Shown in pieces: positions 13,100 through 23,874 of a stretch of DNA of 64,000 nt. The stretch is from Chelydra serpentina (taxonomy: Eukaryota > Chordata > Testudines > Chelydridae): the NCBI GenBank assembly GCA_037349315.1, contig JBAIAC010000059.1, positions 21,856,501 to 21,920,500 on the forward strand, given 5' to 3'. How positions within the stretch are numbered: position 1 is the stretch's first letter; each line of letters starts with the position of its first letter. The notes under the pieces were generated by a model. The model was given only the letters and a program-made list of their open reading frames with translations. It was not told where the DNA came from and did no database searches. The position numbers and the translations under genes are program-made.

Positions 13100-13365
13100 G
13101 GCCTGGTCTACACTTAATTAAATGAACCTAACTATACCACTCAGGACTGCGAAAAATGTAGTGCCCTGAGCACCATTAGAATGACCTAACCCCTGGTGTA
13201 GACGTGGCTGGGTTGATGGAAGGATTCTTCCATTGACCTAGCTACAGCCTCTCTCAGAGGTGGATTAACTACATCGACAGAAAAATCCCTCCTAACAAGA
13301 TAGGAAGCATCTACACAACAGTGCTGTAGCTGTGCCGTTGTAGCAGCTGTAGTGTAGACATAACC
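13100..13365. mobile_element. PIF/Harbinger MITE
   Basis: A 266-bp non-coding element with inverted ends: GGCCTGGTCTACACTTAA on the left and AGTGTAGACATAACC on the right. The 3-bp flanks are TAA and TCA, one change from the TWA duplication typical of PIF/Harbinger. The ends match those of the coding Harbinger element at 35.6-40.0 kb, which could have supplied the transposase. Confidence 0.75.
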
Positions 13366-14999
13366 TCAGAAATAAAGTAGTGTTACGTTGCAACCTTCCT
13401 GCAAGCGTATTTTCTGTTTATCTAATTTCTCTGTTTGTATGTTGTGACTATAGCAAGAATGGAAACAAAATCCATGCATTTAGCAATGTACTACCAGGGA
13501 ATCCACTCAACCTGTACTCCATTCACACAGCCCCATCAGCACACTGGAACAGCGATCCCCATGTGAGCCTGAGCATGTTAGATATTGCAGTGTCTACTCT
13601 GCCCTGCAATTACGCCTGCTTTTATTTCTAACCTAAAATCAGCAAGGAGAGGATAATAAGGCTTGGGGGTGGAGGGGTGAGAAACAAGCCTTTTATAATT
13701 CTGGCACATTACAGTAAAGCTAACGGTGACTCATCCATTCTGTTTGGTGCAGGATGGATGCATCTCTTGTCTGCGCAGGCAGGAATAGATTTAGCTTCTA
13801 ATCCTCTGGGGGGCTCAGATGTATTTCTGTGAGCAGGTGAGGTGCCGGGGAGAGCGTCATTCCCGATACAGGCCCTGTTCTATTGGCTGGGGTTGGCGGT
13901 TACATCAGTAGCACTGCATGGCTCCTACTGCACTGACCTTGGAGAAGCTGCAGCATCAAGGACTGATGCTGAAGACGTTCCAGAGAGGCAGAAATTTGGA
14001 AGGGTTTTCTTTTTCCTTTGTCGTCAGTGTCATTATCTCGTCTCCCTCTTTGCAGACCCTTTTCCCAAAGAAAGAGCTGGGAAGCTGCTTTCTTGGCAGG
14101 CCAGACCCCTTGAAACAGCACTGGTTGTTAAACAAGGATGTAATAAAAAGAGAACCCTATGCCTTGTGCAACCTGTTCGCAAGCACAGTCAGTGTGTAGG
14201 AGTGAGAGAGAGAGAGACAGAGATGGAAGGAGGAGGGATGGGCAGAGAGAGAGAGAAATAAATGGCTATAATAAGGGATAAAGAAAAAGAGGAAGATGGA
14301 GGAACAGGTAGTTGGAGAGAAACAATCTAGGATGCGGGGGGTGGGGGGGGGGAGAGAGAGAGAGAGAGAAGAAAGCCAAAGGCAGCTTAAGAGATAAAGG
14401 CCCCGAGTTTTTCTCTCTTAGGTTCTTGCTTAAATTTAAGCCCATTGACTTCAGCTGGACAGCACAGTTGCTTAAAGTGAAGCAGGTGTTGAAGTGCTTT
14501 GCTGGAGTGGGAACAAAAGAGGAGGGGAGAGAGCTAGTTGGAAGGATTCAGAGAGGGTTTAAGCCAGCTCAGAGGATGGCAGGGAGCCTGCTACCCAGAA
14601 GGTTGGAGAACATTAAAAAAAAGGGGGGGGGTTACATTCTTTTCTGGCGAGAGAGGAGCACGACTCTTCAGCACCGTTTGAGGGCTGGTGTTCTGGGCTG
14701 GGAGACAGAAGGGCAGCGCAGGTGCCTGTAAGTGAATACGCAACTGACTCCTCTACAAACTACCCTGTCAGCTCTGCCGCAGCCATCACCCGGGGTGCCT
14801 GCCCCTTTTAGGGTTAAAGGGCCTTTCAGTTTCCCGGCTGCTCCACTCATCCAGCTGAGCCCAAGGTCTGAAATGACACAGGGCAGTTCTGGGATGTGGG
14901 CCTTCTCGCACATTGTGACGACAGAGTGAAAAATGGCTGCAGGTTGCATTCGTCAAGGAGAGGGCAACAGGAATAACAGGAGGGAATATTTTATTCATA
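13366..14999. other. Non-coding stretch, GA-rich in part
   Basis: No gene recognised. Purine-rich simple sequence, including G runs and GA repeats, lies at about 14195-14370. Confidence 0.45.
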
Positions 15000-15205
15000 T
15001 TACTTATAGTACAGTAATGCCTCCAGGGTCCAGCTGAGGTCAGAGGCCCATTGTTCTAGGCCCTAGTGATACTCAGACACTACTAATAGACAAGACAGGC
15101 AAAAGGTGGGAGACAGGATAGACGGGGCACTGAGGCACAGAGATTAAGTGATTCACCCCAGGTCACACAGGGAATCAGGGGCAGAGCTGGGGACTAGTCA
15201 TTCCA
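15000..15205 (+). mobile_element. MIR-like SINE
   Basis: Includes CCCATTGTTCTAGGCCCTAG, then AATAGACAAGACAGGCAAAA and CACTGAGGCACAGAGATTAA followed by GGTCACACAGGGAATC. This is the MIR-like form that also occurs at 29.5 kb and around the Harbinger element at 35.4 and 40.0 kb. Confidence 0.8.
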
Positions 15206-15636
15206 CAGGGGCTGGTTTGCCGCAGGAGAGAAGTTTTCTCTTTGTCATGAGTGCAGCGGGTTAGAACATTTCTCACTGAATGTCTTTTTGTTGAAATATG
15301 CTGTTCTGTCAAAGCCAAAATGTGTCATGGAAACGTACAGATTTCAGCATTGTTTTGACCAGAGGTTCCTGAGTTCCAGGGCTCTCTAGTCACAGAGAGA
15401 GAGAGAGACCCAAACTGAGCTTTTCAATCCAAATTAGCCACTTCAACACAATTCTGTTCTGCAAAAACATTTGCAAGGCTTTGAGGTCCTGGTTTTCCAA
15501 TCCACCTGTGGCGGGGTGCACCAGGTGAGTGGTTCTGGCCTTTTGAGTTCAGAGTGGAAATCTTAACTTTTTATATTTTCAAGAGTACGAGTGATCATCA
15601 TTTGCTCATTTTGTCTGGAACAACATTTAATATTGT

Positions 15637-15725
15637 GGGCTAGATCCTCCGACAATGTCAATCTGCGTAGATCAACTACGGTTAGAGGAACTATACCAAT
15701 TGACACCAGGTGAGGATCTGGCACA
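15637..15725. repeat. Palindromic interspersed repeat
   Basis: Begins GGGCTAGATCCTCCGAC and ends ACCAGGTGAGGATCTGGC, so its two halves are imperfect inverted copies. This resembles short palindromic repeats common in sauropsid genomes. Family not assigned. Confidence 0.45.
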
Positions 15726-16113
15726 TATATACCGGTTAGTCCAGTTTGGTAGCTGGATTTGATATACACTGAAAGATTATTGAGTTTTATCCTTTGATTA
15801 AGGAGCCTGAGACTAGAGTGGGTTGGGAAATTAATAGAAGAACGCCAATTGTTCTGAACGTTGCCGGAATGGCTGTGGAGACTGGCAGTGGCATATGGAG
15901 CCTTTCACTTCTATATCACCACCGATGTGGAAACAAGCAGAGTGGGTGTGGCCAACAATTGTACCATCTCATGGCTGTTTGTTGACTTTATATGAAGTGA
16001 GTTTGGCGGGGGTTTCACTCTAGTTCCTTTCGGCCGGGTGTCCACAGCATGGCTGAGAGCCTTAGCAGGGCCTCACGACTGAATTTGCAGGAAGCCTGAA
16101 TTACATACACACC

Positions 16114-16251
16114 TAGGTGACCAGATGTCCCGATTTTATAGGGACAGTCCCGATTTTTGGGTCTTTTTCTTATACAGGCTCCTATTATCTCTTTCCCCCC
16201 CCCCCCCCCCCCCCCGTCCCGATTTTTCACACTGGCTGTCTGGTCACCCTA
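16114..16251. mobile_element. hAT-like MITE, TAGGGTGACC family, copy 2
   Basis: A 138-bp element with ends TAGGTGACCAGA (one G lost) and TCTGGTCACCCTA, flanked by a perfect 8-bp duplication TACACACC (16106-16113 and 16252-16259). Its interior carries an uninterrupted run of 21 C (16195-16215), expanded relative to the other copies, which have short C-rich stretches there. Confidence 0.92.
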
Positions 16252-16597
16252 TACACACCGGCTGTGCTGACCACACAAGAGGCCCTTCTAGATCAGAGCT
16301 GAGGCAGGGCAGGGTGGGGGAAGGCTACATTTCTGTAGCCTGTGCTGTACTTATTTCTTGGAACAATAGATGTCCGACTCCAGGGCCATCACTCTGACAC
16401 CTTTCATAGGGCATTGAATTCACTTCAGAAATGGCGCTTGTGTTCATGCTACGTTCTTGGTGTTTTAGCTACCTCCATCCTTTTTTTTGTTTTGCTTGTA
16501 CTACGATTAGAGATGGACTCAGACCTCAGAATTTGGATCTGCATTCAGATCCAGACCTTAAATGGCCCAAAATTTTTGTGTGGTTGATTCAGCCCGC

Positions 16598-17100
16598 TAT
16601 AAGAACACAGGAATTGCAGGAAAAGGGCAGTGGTCCGTCTAGACTGGCATCCTGGACATTTGGTGAAATTAAAAAGGCAGCAAAGGATAAAAGGAAATAC
16701 TTGTTTTTCCCTACAATGCAGAATTAATCTGTGGAACTCATTGCCACAGGACATCACTGAGCCCATGAGCTTAGCAGGATTAAAAAATGTATACAGATAA
16801 CAAGACTATCCAGAGTAAGGATTATGAAAAAGAGGGGGGGGAAATAGAAGGGTTACCAGCCCTCATGTTCTAGGGCATAAACCAACCTCTAATTTAGGGG
16901 GACAGGAAGAAATTTCTTTTATGGACAGTTTATTCTATTATTGGCCATTTTAGGGTCTCTTGCACCTTCCTCTGCAGTAGCTGGTACTTGCCATTATCAG
17001 AAACAGGATACTGGACTTAGATGGAGCACTGGTATGGCAATTCTTATATTCATATGTCTCTGACAGTGACCAGTACCAAATACTTCAGAGGTTGGTGAAA
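16598..17100. mobile_element. CR1 fragment nested in an opposite-strand CR1 3' end
   Basis: The outer parts (about 16598-16640 and 17054-17100) read on the minus strand as a CR1 3' UTR: AAGAACACAGGAATTGCAGG, GTCTAGACTGGCATCCTG, then TCTGACAGTGACCAGTACCA. Between them, about 16641-17053 reads on the plus strand as another CR1 3' end, finishing ACTGGACTTAGATGGAGCAC, GGTATGGCAATTCTTATATT. The simplest reading is that a plus-strand CR1 inserted into an older minus-strand copy. Junctions are approximate. Confidence 0.65.
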
Positions 17101-17124
17101 GTTTGACCCCACTGGTCAGTGTAT

Positions 17125-17480
17125 ATTATGTGTCCCCCTCCGTGCCTGATCCACAGAGGATCTGGGTCTATTACAGCCTGCGGCTTGAGAAGTTTGCTTT
17201 TTAGCTCAAGCACTTCTGCTTTCAGCTCCGGAGCTCCCTGGTTCAGTCCCTGGTGTTGGCCAAGTTGACGGCTGTCCGGGATTTGAGATGCTCAGTGGGC
17301 TTTGGTTGCACAGGAGAAGCTGCTTCTCCCTGGAAGAAGCATGTAAGCGGCTGGTGTTATGTACCCGATCCACTGAGAATGTATGCCTGTTACAGAACTC
17401 AAGCTACAGGGAGGTGCCTGGTTCAATGTCCAGTGTTGGGCAAAACGATGGCCACCACACAAGAAACCGCATAGTGGACA
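17125..17480 (+). mobile_element. Candidate tRNA-derived SINE, partly duplicated
   Basis: An A-box-like TAGCTCAAG (17202-17210) lies 29 bases before a B-box-like GGTTCAGTCCC (17240-17250), the spacing of a pol III promoter. A second B-box-like GGTTCAATGTCC follows near 17421, suggesting tandem duplication. A related segment lies at 33.6 kb. There is no intact cloverleaf, so it is not called a tRNA gene. The family is not known to me. Confidence 0.35.
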
Positions 17481-17497
17481 GCTGCGGAATAGGAGGT

Positions 17498-18067
17498 TGT
17501 GACGAACTAGGACTGTTGTTAAGGTTTCCCTGAGTACTGTGTGGGTGCCTCGGTTTCCCCTATGCGGGGCTTGAGTATCTAGGTGGTGGGACAACGGTGC
17601 ATGATTGTTACAAAGCCCTAGAAGGCAGAGGCCTGGACACAGAGAATGGCTCTGTCTCCTGGCAAGAGATGGCCCGGCCCCTCCCCCGGCAAAAGTATGA
17701 GCTGAAGGTGTGGGAACAAAGGGATCAGGTGACCTCCTGGCCCGGGAAGCAGACAAAGGGGGAGGAGGGGCTGGAGAGTTTCAGTTTGGAGCTGGCTTGG
17801 GAAGAGGAGGGGAGGGGGGCAGACAGGGTCTGGCCTCCCTGCCCCATTGGGAGCTGTGGGGCAAAATGCAGGGAGCCCCCTGGCTGGGGTCTAAGCTCCC
17901 TGCCCCCCGGAAGGACCCAACTAAGGGGTCCTGAATGTACTGACAAGCTCTGGTTGGACTGTGTTCCTGGCATCTCTAATAAACCTTCTGTTCTACTGGC
18001 TGGCTAAGACTCCCAGTGAATCCGGGGAAGAGGGGTGCAGGGCCGGACTCCCCTATACTCCGTGACA
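17498..18067 (+). mobile_element. Solo LTR of an endogenous retrovirus
   Basis: A 570-bp segment beginning TGTGACGAAC and ending CTCCGTGACA, so it has TG...CA termini. It is flanked by a perfect 5-bp duplication GAGGT (17493-17497 and 18068-18072). AATAAA at 17978-17983 lies about 85 bases before the 3' end, in the place expected for the R region. No gag, pol or env sequence adjoins it, so it is a solo LTR left by recombination between two LTRs. It lies about 2 kb upstream of the CEND1 coding exon in the same orientation; any regulatory effect is speculative. Confidence 0.88.
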
Positions 18068-18072
18068 GAGGT

Positions 18073-18713
18073 TTCTACCTAAAACCAGGCGACAAGTAGT
18101 CGGCTTATTTCCCTTTGATGAGCCCAGCCCCTGCGCCCCTCTGTGTAGCTTTTTTCCAACCCAGCCTCACTTTGGCGGGGGCAGGCAAAGTGCTAATTAT
18201 TCTAAATGTTTCCCAGAGAGGGGGAAGCACATTGAACATAAATGTCACCACTTGCTGAAGCCCCTTATAAACAGGAGAATTAGAGGGTTTTTAACCCCCC
18301 TCCCCCCACATCATTCGATGAGATTTTTGAACTCGGTGGGTCATCTCGGAACAAAAGTGCAACAAACGAAGCCCTCTGGCTGGGGAGGTTTCCATGCGAG
18401 CCTCTTCTTCTAAGCTGGCTGTGTTAATAAGCTCATGTTTCACTTAGCTGGCAGAATGCTCTCCACAGGACCCTGGAAGCGCTGAAGGTCAGCGGGGAGA
18501 TAATGAAGAAGGCGGCTCAGATCTGACGGCTGCCTCCTGTTTACTCATTATTTCCCAGACGCATCATTGACACCGTGCATCCCCACTGCAGCTCTGGCAG
18601 AGAGCTGGCTGGCAGCAGCTTCTCTTTTCCTTCCGTCACATGGAAGCTGTAACACCAGCCCCAGTCCCTGTTGATCCGTCTCATGCTCCATCCACTTGTC
18701 ATATGCCTCATGG
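18073..18713. other. Low-repeat non-coding stretch upstream of CEND1
   Basis: No repeat or exon was recognised. It lies 1.4-2 kb before the CEND1 coding exon, between a solo LTR and a palindromic transposon. It might contain conserved regulatory sequence, but only its apparent freedom from repeats supports that. Confidence 0.3.
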
Positions 18714-19345
18714 GTAGGGCTCCACCAAATTCATGGCCGTGAAAAACACGTCACGGACTGTGAAATGTGGTCTCCCACTGTGAAATCTGGTCTTTTGTGT
18801 GCTTTTACCCTATACTATACAGAGTTCACAGGGGAGACCAGTGTTTCTCAAATTGGGGGGTCCTGACCCAAAAGGGAGTTGCAGGGGGGGTCGCAAGGTT
18901 ATTTTAGGGGGTCATGGTATTTCCCCCTTTACCTCTGTGCTGCTTTCAGAGCTGGGCGGCTGGAGAGTGGCGACTGCTGACTGAGGGCCCAGCTCTGCAA
19001 GCAGCAGCACAGAAGTTAGGGTGTACCAGGCCATCCTGACTTCTGCAATCCTGCTGGTGGCGGCTCTGCCTTCAGAGCTGGGCTTCCGGCCAGAAGCTGT
19101 CACTCTTCAACTGCCCGGCTCTGAAGGCAACAGCGCCACCGCCAGCAGCAGTGTAAAAATAAGGGTACAAGTCCTGCAACCCCCCCTACAATATACTTAC
19201 AACCACCCCACAACTCCTTTTTGGGTCAGGACCCCCACAATTACAAAACCATGAAATTTCAGATTTAAATAGCTGAAATCATGAAATTTACTGTTTTTAA
19301 AATCCTATGACTGTGAAATTGACTGCAAAATGGTTGGTTGTTTTT
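18714..19345. mobile_element. Long-inverted-repeat non-autonomous DNA element
   Basis: The two halves are largely inverted copies. GGTCCTGACCCAAAAGGG (about 18860) is mirrored by TTTTTGGGTCAGGACCCCC (about 19218-19236). CAGAGCTGGGC-type blocks near 18950 and 19075 also alternate strand. Outer arms carry CACGGACTGTGAAAT and ATGACTGTGAAATTGAC. No protein is encoded. I see no clean target duplication, so the superfamily is uncertain. Confidence 0.6.
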
Positions 19346-19364
19346 TTTCCTGGCAGGACTAACT

Positions 19365-19600
19365 ATTATCTAGACCATCACTGACAGGTGCTTGTCTAAC
19401 CTGCTCTTAAAAACCTCCAATGACGGAGATTCCACAACCTCCGTAGGCAATTTAGTCCAGTGCTTAACCACCCTAGCAGGAAGTTTTTCCTAAAGTCCAA
19501 CCTAAGCTACCCCTGCTGCAATTTAAGCCCATTGCTTCTACCCTCAGAGGTTGAGAACAATTTTTCTCCCTCCTCCTTGAGAACAATAAGTTCTTAAGTA
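19365..19600 (-). mobile_element. CR1 LINE fragment (ORF2 C-terminus)
   Basis: On the minus strand it aligns by eye with the end of the CR1 ORF2 at 53.5-53.7 kb: TTTAGGAAAAACTTCCTGCT, GTGGTTAAGCACTGGACTAA, GGAATCTCCGTCATTGGAGG, then TTTTTAAGAGCAGGTTAGAC. Truncated at both sides; no open frame. Confidence 0.8.
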
Positions 19601-20087
19601 GCATTTTTCTTCCTTTGCCTATCTGTAAATTTCTATTATTATCAATGGAAATATTTTTATAGTCTGTTTGTATGTATGTGGTGAAATCAGTGTTTATTGA
19701 CCGTTACTGATAAAAAAAATAAATCTAATTCTTCAAAGCCCACATAGACTAAAAGGACAATCACTGCCCCAATCTATACAGCTTGTCTACAGTTTCACTG
19801 CAACCTACAACTAGAGTGGCTCAGACAGTGAAACGTGCTCACAGTGGCTCTTGTATCTGTCACTCTGTGCATCCTCTTCACTCACCTCTCATTTTCTGCT
19901 TGTTCTTCCAGGTTCTGTGTCATGTCCTGGTGAAATATTGGCTTAGTGAGAAGGTTGCTGGGACGACGGCTACTAGGGGATTCATTTGAGGTCGATCCAT
20001 CAGCCTGCCTACGCCAGGTGAAAGCAACGTGGGTACATACAGCTGGTAGTAATATCCTGACAGCCGGCCCTGTGAAGGTCAGGTCAC

Positions 20088-20110
20088 CTCCCCCTCCCCC
20101 CCCCCGACAG
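20088..20110 (+). promoter_or_regulatory. CEND1 intron 3' splice site
   Basis: A tract of C and T ending CCCCCGACAG precedes the CEND1 coding exon, which therefore begins at 20111, 11 bases before the start codon. This means CEND1 has at least one untranslated upstream exon, as I recall for the human gene. Confidence 0.75.
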
Positions 20111-20121
20111 CACTCATAGGG

Positions 20122-20517
20122 ATGGATTCTAAAGGAAGCACCCGAAGTGGAAGCAAACCTGATGCCAAGGCCGCCAGCTCAGCAAAGCCGGAGAAGCCCA
20201 ACCCCGGGCCTGCTATGAATGCAGACAAGAAGGAAACCCCCTCCAAGGAGCAGCCCACCCTTGTGGCCACAACGAAGAAGGCGGCCAGCGACGCCACTGC
20301 ACTGAATAACCACAGCAATCTGAAACCCAGCCCTGCGGCCCCGGAGGTGCAAGAGGCCACCAGCCAGTCCCCTGACTCTGAGCACAAGGGAAACGGCGCA
20401 GAGGAATCCTCAGGCAGTGTCTTCGACAACATGAAGCCGTTGGCCATTGTTGGAGGCGTGGTGGTGGCTGCCATTGCTGTAATTCTGGGAGTGGCGTTCC
20501 TAGCCCGGAAAAAATGA
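20122..20517 (+). CDS. CEND1: CEND1, cell cycle exit and neuronal differentiation protein 1 (BM88)
   Basis: This 131-residue protein is recognised as CEND1. It is a neuronal tail-anchored membrane protein whose vertebrate relatives promote cell-cycle exit and differentiation of neural progenitors. The N-terminal ~100 residues are rich in Lys, Ser, Pro and Ala and look disordered. LNNHSNLKP (61-69) is the best-conserved cytosolic motif. A single hydrophobic helix (about 107-128, GGVVVAAIAVILGVAFLA) is followed by RKK at the very C-terminus, as in tail-anchored proteins. Human CEND1, from memory, is about 149 residues, so this form is shorter in the linkers. The whole coding region is one exon behind a strong acceptor. 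The start is the first ATG after that acceptor. It is followed by GATD1 on the same strand, as in human. Confidence 0.95.
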   Translation: MDSKGSTRSGSKPDAKAASSAKPEKPNPGPAMNADKKETPSKEQPTLVATTKKAASDATALNNHSNLKPSPAAPEVQEATSQSPDSEHKGNGAEESSGSVFDNMKPLAIVGGVVVAAIAVILGVAFLARKK

Positions 20518-20985
20518 AGACCGAGAAAGGGTTGGGGGAGAGAAATATAATCAACTGTACAGTTCCTTTTGAAACACATGCATGCAGTAAATTCTATACA
20601 TATCTATACATATATATAGAGAGAGCGCTAGATAGGGTAACTACAGCACCAACAACTACTCCAAAAGTCTTGTTCCAAAGGAGCCGTGCCAGTTTGACCA
20701 GTATGGGTACTCCGTGCACTCAATATGTTCTTTCATGTAATATAACTTGGCTTGTACAACTGTGTATAGATTACAGCTTCTCCTGATCAGTGTAAATGCC
20801 GGTGTCCCCTCCCCCACGCTCCTCCCCAGGAGACTCCCCACTTTCCCATAGTCCCAGCATTTCCAAGCAGAGGTGTTCTACATCCCATCCTGAGTCCCTG
20901 CTCTATTTATTTAGATTTTTTTAAATTGGGTTGTGGTAGAGAAGAGGAAAGGGAGAAAGGGAATACTACTAAAACCCAGTTCATC
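20518..20985 (+). other. CEND1: CEND1 3' UTR (extent uncertain)
   Basis: Sequence after the CEND1 stop codon, with AT-rich segments such as TACATATATATAGAGAG and CTCTATTTATTTAG. No canonical AATAAA was found within the first kilobase, so the transcript end is not fixed; a variant signal may be used. A MIR-like fragment begins at about 20990. Confidence 0.45.
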
Positions 20986-20989
20986 AATT

Positions 20990-21090
20990 ATTGCGGTTTA
21001 TTATTAATAGCGTATCCCAACTTGTGCTGGGCGCTTTGCAGACAGGTAAGAAGGCATAATAGGTACATTGTGTCCCTAACGCTTATCACT
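20990..21090 (+). mobile_element. Short MIR-like fragment
   Basis: GCGGTTTATTATTAATAGCG followed by TGTGCTGGGCGCTTTGCAGA and GTGTCCCTAACGCTTA matches the middle of the MIR-like elements at 15.0 and 35.4 kb. Confidence 0.45.
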
Positions 21091-21499
21091 CAACCTTGAA
21101 AAACAAACAGACAAGATGGGAGTAACCCATAGCTGGAGGTGAGCTGACTGTGTGATATAGAAGAGTGTGGATCACCTGGCATTATAGAACCTTTTCTCTG
21201 TCTGAGATGCAAACCAATAGCTACAGGGAAGCTCAAGGGGAAAATATGTCTCACTGAGATCTACAGTGCAGTTTGCAGCCCATGGACACAATGTACAAAG
21301 CTTGGTGTCCCATCCCATCTTTAGTCATACAGAGAACAGTTTCAATCTGCTCCATTTTATGTATATTGGGGGCAGCCCCAGGCACCCAACCATTTGCCAA
21401 TGCAGATAAGGCCATTGGGACAGAGTTTGGGCATTCCTGCCCTAGAGGGTGATAGACTGTTTTGGACATAATACAGTATTTGATAAACTTAAACTGGCC

Positions 21500-21595
21500 T
21501 CAGTAGAGCACTAAGGGCTTAATCCAAACTGCACTGATGTCCGTTAGAGTTTTTCCATTGACTTCAGTGGGCTTTGGCTCAGGCCCTTAATCCTG
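21500..21595. repeat. Palindromic repeat with CCATTGACTTCAGTGG core
   Basis: Core at 21555-21570, followed by GCTTTGGCTCAGGCCC. The left arm (GGGCTTAATCCAAACTGCAC) is a diverged inverse of the right. Related to copies at 25.2, 25.5 and 28.6 kb. Confidence 0.55.
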
Positions 21596-22329
21596 GTGCT
21601 TTTCCATAAAAGGTTGATCTCTCCTTGCGTGTGGCAAAGGTAGAAGAAAAGGTAGACAAGAACTGGGCTTTAAGGGCAAGCAACACATGAAGCACTATGG
21701 GAATATGCTGGGAAATCCATGTGCAAAAGTGATGAAAAGAAGATTGTGCTTGGAGAGATCTTCTGCCCCCTAATTTGAGTCTACCAGGAAAATGTGAAGC
21801 ACCCATGTCTGGAAAGTGGAAACAATTCTTTTGTTTCCTGGTTTCTTTACTGGGGCGGGGGGAAAGGGGTGAGATCTAAAACCAGACCGTGGGTAGGAAG
21901 GGAGAAGTAAGGGAGAGGGATAGATGGAGGCTCCATTTACTACATTAACTGAAGCCTTTCCCATGACACTGAGACGATGGGACACCCAACTCTTCTGAGG
22001 GATGAGTGACCTTTCCAGACTCAGAACTTCCGTTACGACCCCTATTTGCTGCTGCTGCTATCGTATGGAAAGGATTCTTTATCCAATGTTTTGTTTTAAA
22101 TGGAGCCAGAATTGAAACAGAATAACCCAAAGAGTCATTGGAACTCAGCAGTAGTACCTATTAACCGGTGAGTGATACACAGGAGTGTCAGTTTTGCAGT
22201 GATGATTGGCAAAGATACTTTACAAAAGCCAGAGAAACCAGTCCAAATTCAGAGGGAATGTAGAAGGCGGGTGTAAATTACATGTCTGGAAGGGAGCCTG
22301 AGCACCTGGGAGTATAAACCAGTATAAGG
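21596..22329. other. Non-coding stretch, nothing recognised
   Basis: No exon, RNA gene or clear repeat seen. Confidence 0.45.
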
Positions 22330-22485
22330 GCTGGATGAAGCATCAATTATGCCAAGTCTCCTAGTTTCTTACACTAGATTTCTTGCATCTTCCACTGACA
22401 CATCCAGTATTGGCCACTGTTGGTTGACAGGATACTGGACTGGATGGAGCACATATCTGATAAAGTCTGGCAATTCCTATATTTC
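22330..22485 (+). mobile_element. CR1 LINE 3' end fragment
   Basis: CAGTATTGGCCACTGTTGGT, ACAGGATACTGGACTGGATG, then TCTGGCAATTCCTATATTTC is the diverged plus-strand form of the CR1 3' UTR seen in reverse at 5.5 kb. Confidence 0.7.
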
Positions 22486-23556
22486 TAACTCAGAGTCCTT
22501 TAAGAATTTGGCCTATTGAGTGCATGTGGCTCATCAGAATATTTGGGAACAGCTTCTTTACAAATTCTCTTCTATTCCTGCAGTTAGATGTTTCACCAAC
22601 TTTTCTACAAGGCTCTTAAAATATTCCCAGATGTATGTGGCCTCTTTGGGTATAAAATTCTATCTCCAGGTTTCCAAACCATTTCGTGTTTGAGTTTTAA
22701 CCTGCATATGTTCTTTTCCATTGCACAGACTGATGCAAGATGATCAGGTTTGCCTCACTGTGGAAACAAGTCCTAACAACCACCATGCTTAAACTTGATA
22801 GGTACTAGCACTGTTTCACCTGTATTGTGGACAGGATTTATAACTTCACCTTGTAATACAATCCCTCCTGTACTGAGAAGGCTATGAGAAAACCTTAGTA
22901 AGACTAGATTAGCTACATCATGGGGGATTCCTTGTTGTTATCTATCCAGAAGGCTGTTTGGCTGGTTGTTTCTTTAATAACCTTTCTTTGTTGGGGAGCT
23001 AATTTGTCCCCATGATGTTTTGCAGATGCTGAGATGTTAATGTATTATTGTAAACTGGGATGAGGATAGAGTGAAAAGGGGGAAGTGCAAAGTATAGACA
23101 TCTGAGATGGAGAAGAGATCATCATAATTGTCTAGCCTGTCTCCTGCCAACGCAGGGCTGGTGACTCCTGGAACTTATGAAGCAGAGAGATGATTTCTAG
23201 TTTCAAGTATAAATTACTTCTTCAAGAGATATTTCCCTATTTGTTGCCTTCCCATTTAGTTCTGGCAGATGTGTTTTCCAGTGGAGTGTGTGATTAAAAA
23301 TCACAGACCTAGCTCCTTTCTGCTCTGAACTAACCAGGGTAGACAGAAATTCAAGGAGGAAAAGGAAACATTGGATGCTTCACAGGAGCCCCTCTCTCTC
23401 TTTTTAAAAGTATTTTAATTTGATTGCATTAATCTTTGGAAAACTGAGAAAAAAAAGTTCTGAGTTGGGAGGGGCCTGAGCTGCAAAACTTCCATCCAGA
23501 TCTGAACTGTTCCCCAAAGCATTAAGATACATGATTTGGATGCAGGCCCATCTCTA
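22486..23556. other. Non-coding stretch, possible old LINE remnants
   Basis: No gene. Segments such as TCTAGCCTGTCTCCTGCCAA (about 23130) look like very old CR1- or L3-type remnants, but similarity by eye is weak. Confidence 0.3.
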
Positions 23557-23564
23557 GTTCTAAG

Positions 23565-23866
23565 CAGTAGCGCAGCCAGGTCCGGAGCGCAGGGGGAGCG
23601 GCGCTATAAAAGGCGCCTCCCCCTGTACTCACCCGGCGGTGCTCCGGGTCTTCGGCAGCACTTCGGCGGCTCACTCTGGGTCTTTGGTGGTACCCTGCGC
23701 CAAAATGCCGCCGAAGACCCGGAGCGCCGCCGGGTGAGTGCAAGAAGCGGCGCTTAAAAAGAAGCGGCGCCTTTTTTTAGTGCTGCTAAAAAAAGGCGCC
23801 GCTTCCGCCACTTCTGCTCAAGGGGGAGCGGCCGCTCCCCCTGCTCCCCCCCCGGCTACGCTACTG
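23565..23866. mobile_element. hAT-like element, CAGTAGCG family, copy 1
   Basis: A 302-bp GC-rich element with ends CAGTAGCGCAGCC and GGCTACGCTACTG, flanked by a perfect 8-bp duplication GTTCTAAG (23557-23564 and 23867-23874). The interior is built of inverted blocks: GGGGGAGCGGC and mirror-image CCGGGTCTTCGG units, plus a hairpin of AAAAAGGCGCC-type sequence. No coding capacity. Its sister copy is 4.2 kb away. Confidence 0.93.
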
Positions 23867-23874
23867 GTTCTAAG

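Noticed and set aside
14195..14735. A gene in the purine-rich region (open frames of 139 codons)
   Set aside because: Frames reflect GA- and G-rich simple sequence without domain or splice support.
17125..17290. Functional tRNA gene
   Set aside because: A-box and B-box-like motifs exist, but no full cloverleaf or acceptor stem could be formed by eye; a decayed SINE fits better.
18839..19250. Separate nested hAT element inside the 18.7-19.3 kb repeat
   Set aside because: The internal CAGTGTTTCTC looks like a hAT end, but no matching right end or 8-bp duplication was found; the region reads better as one long-inverted-repeat element.
20079..20579. Open frames of 166 and 113 codons on the minus strand across CEND1
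   Set aside because: They are shadows of the GC-rich CEND1 coding exon and have no recognisable similarity.
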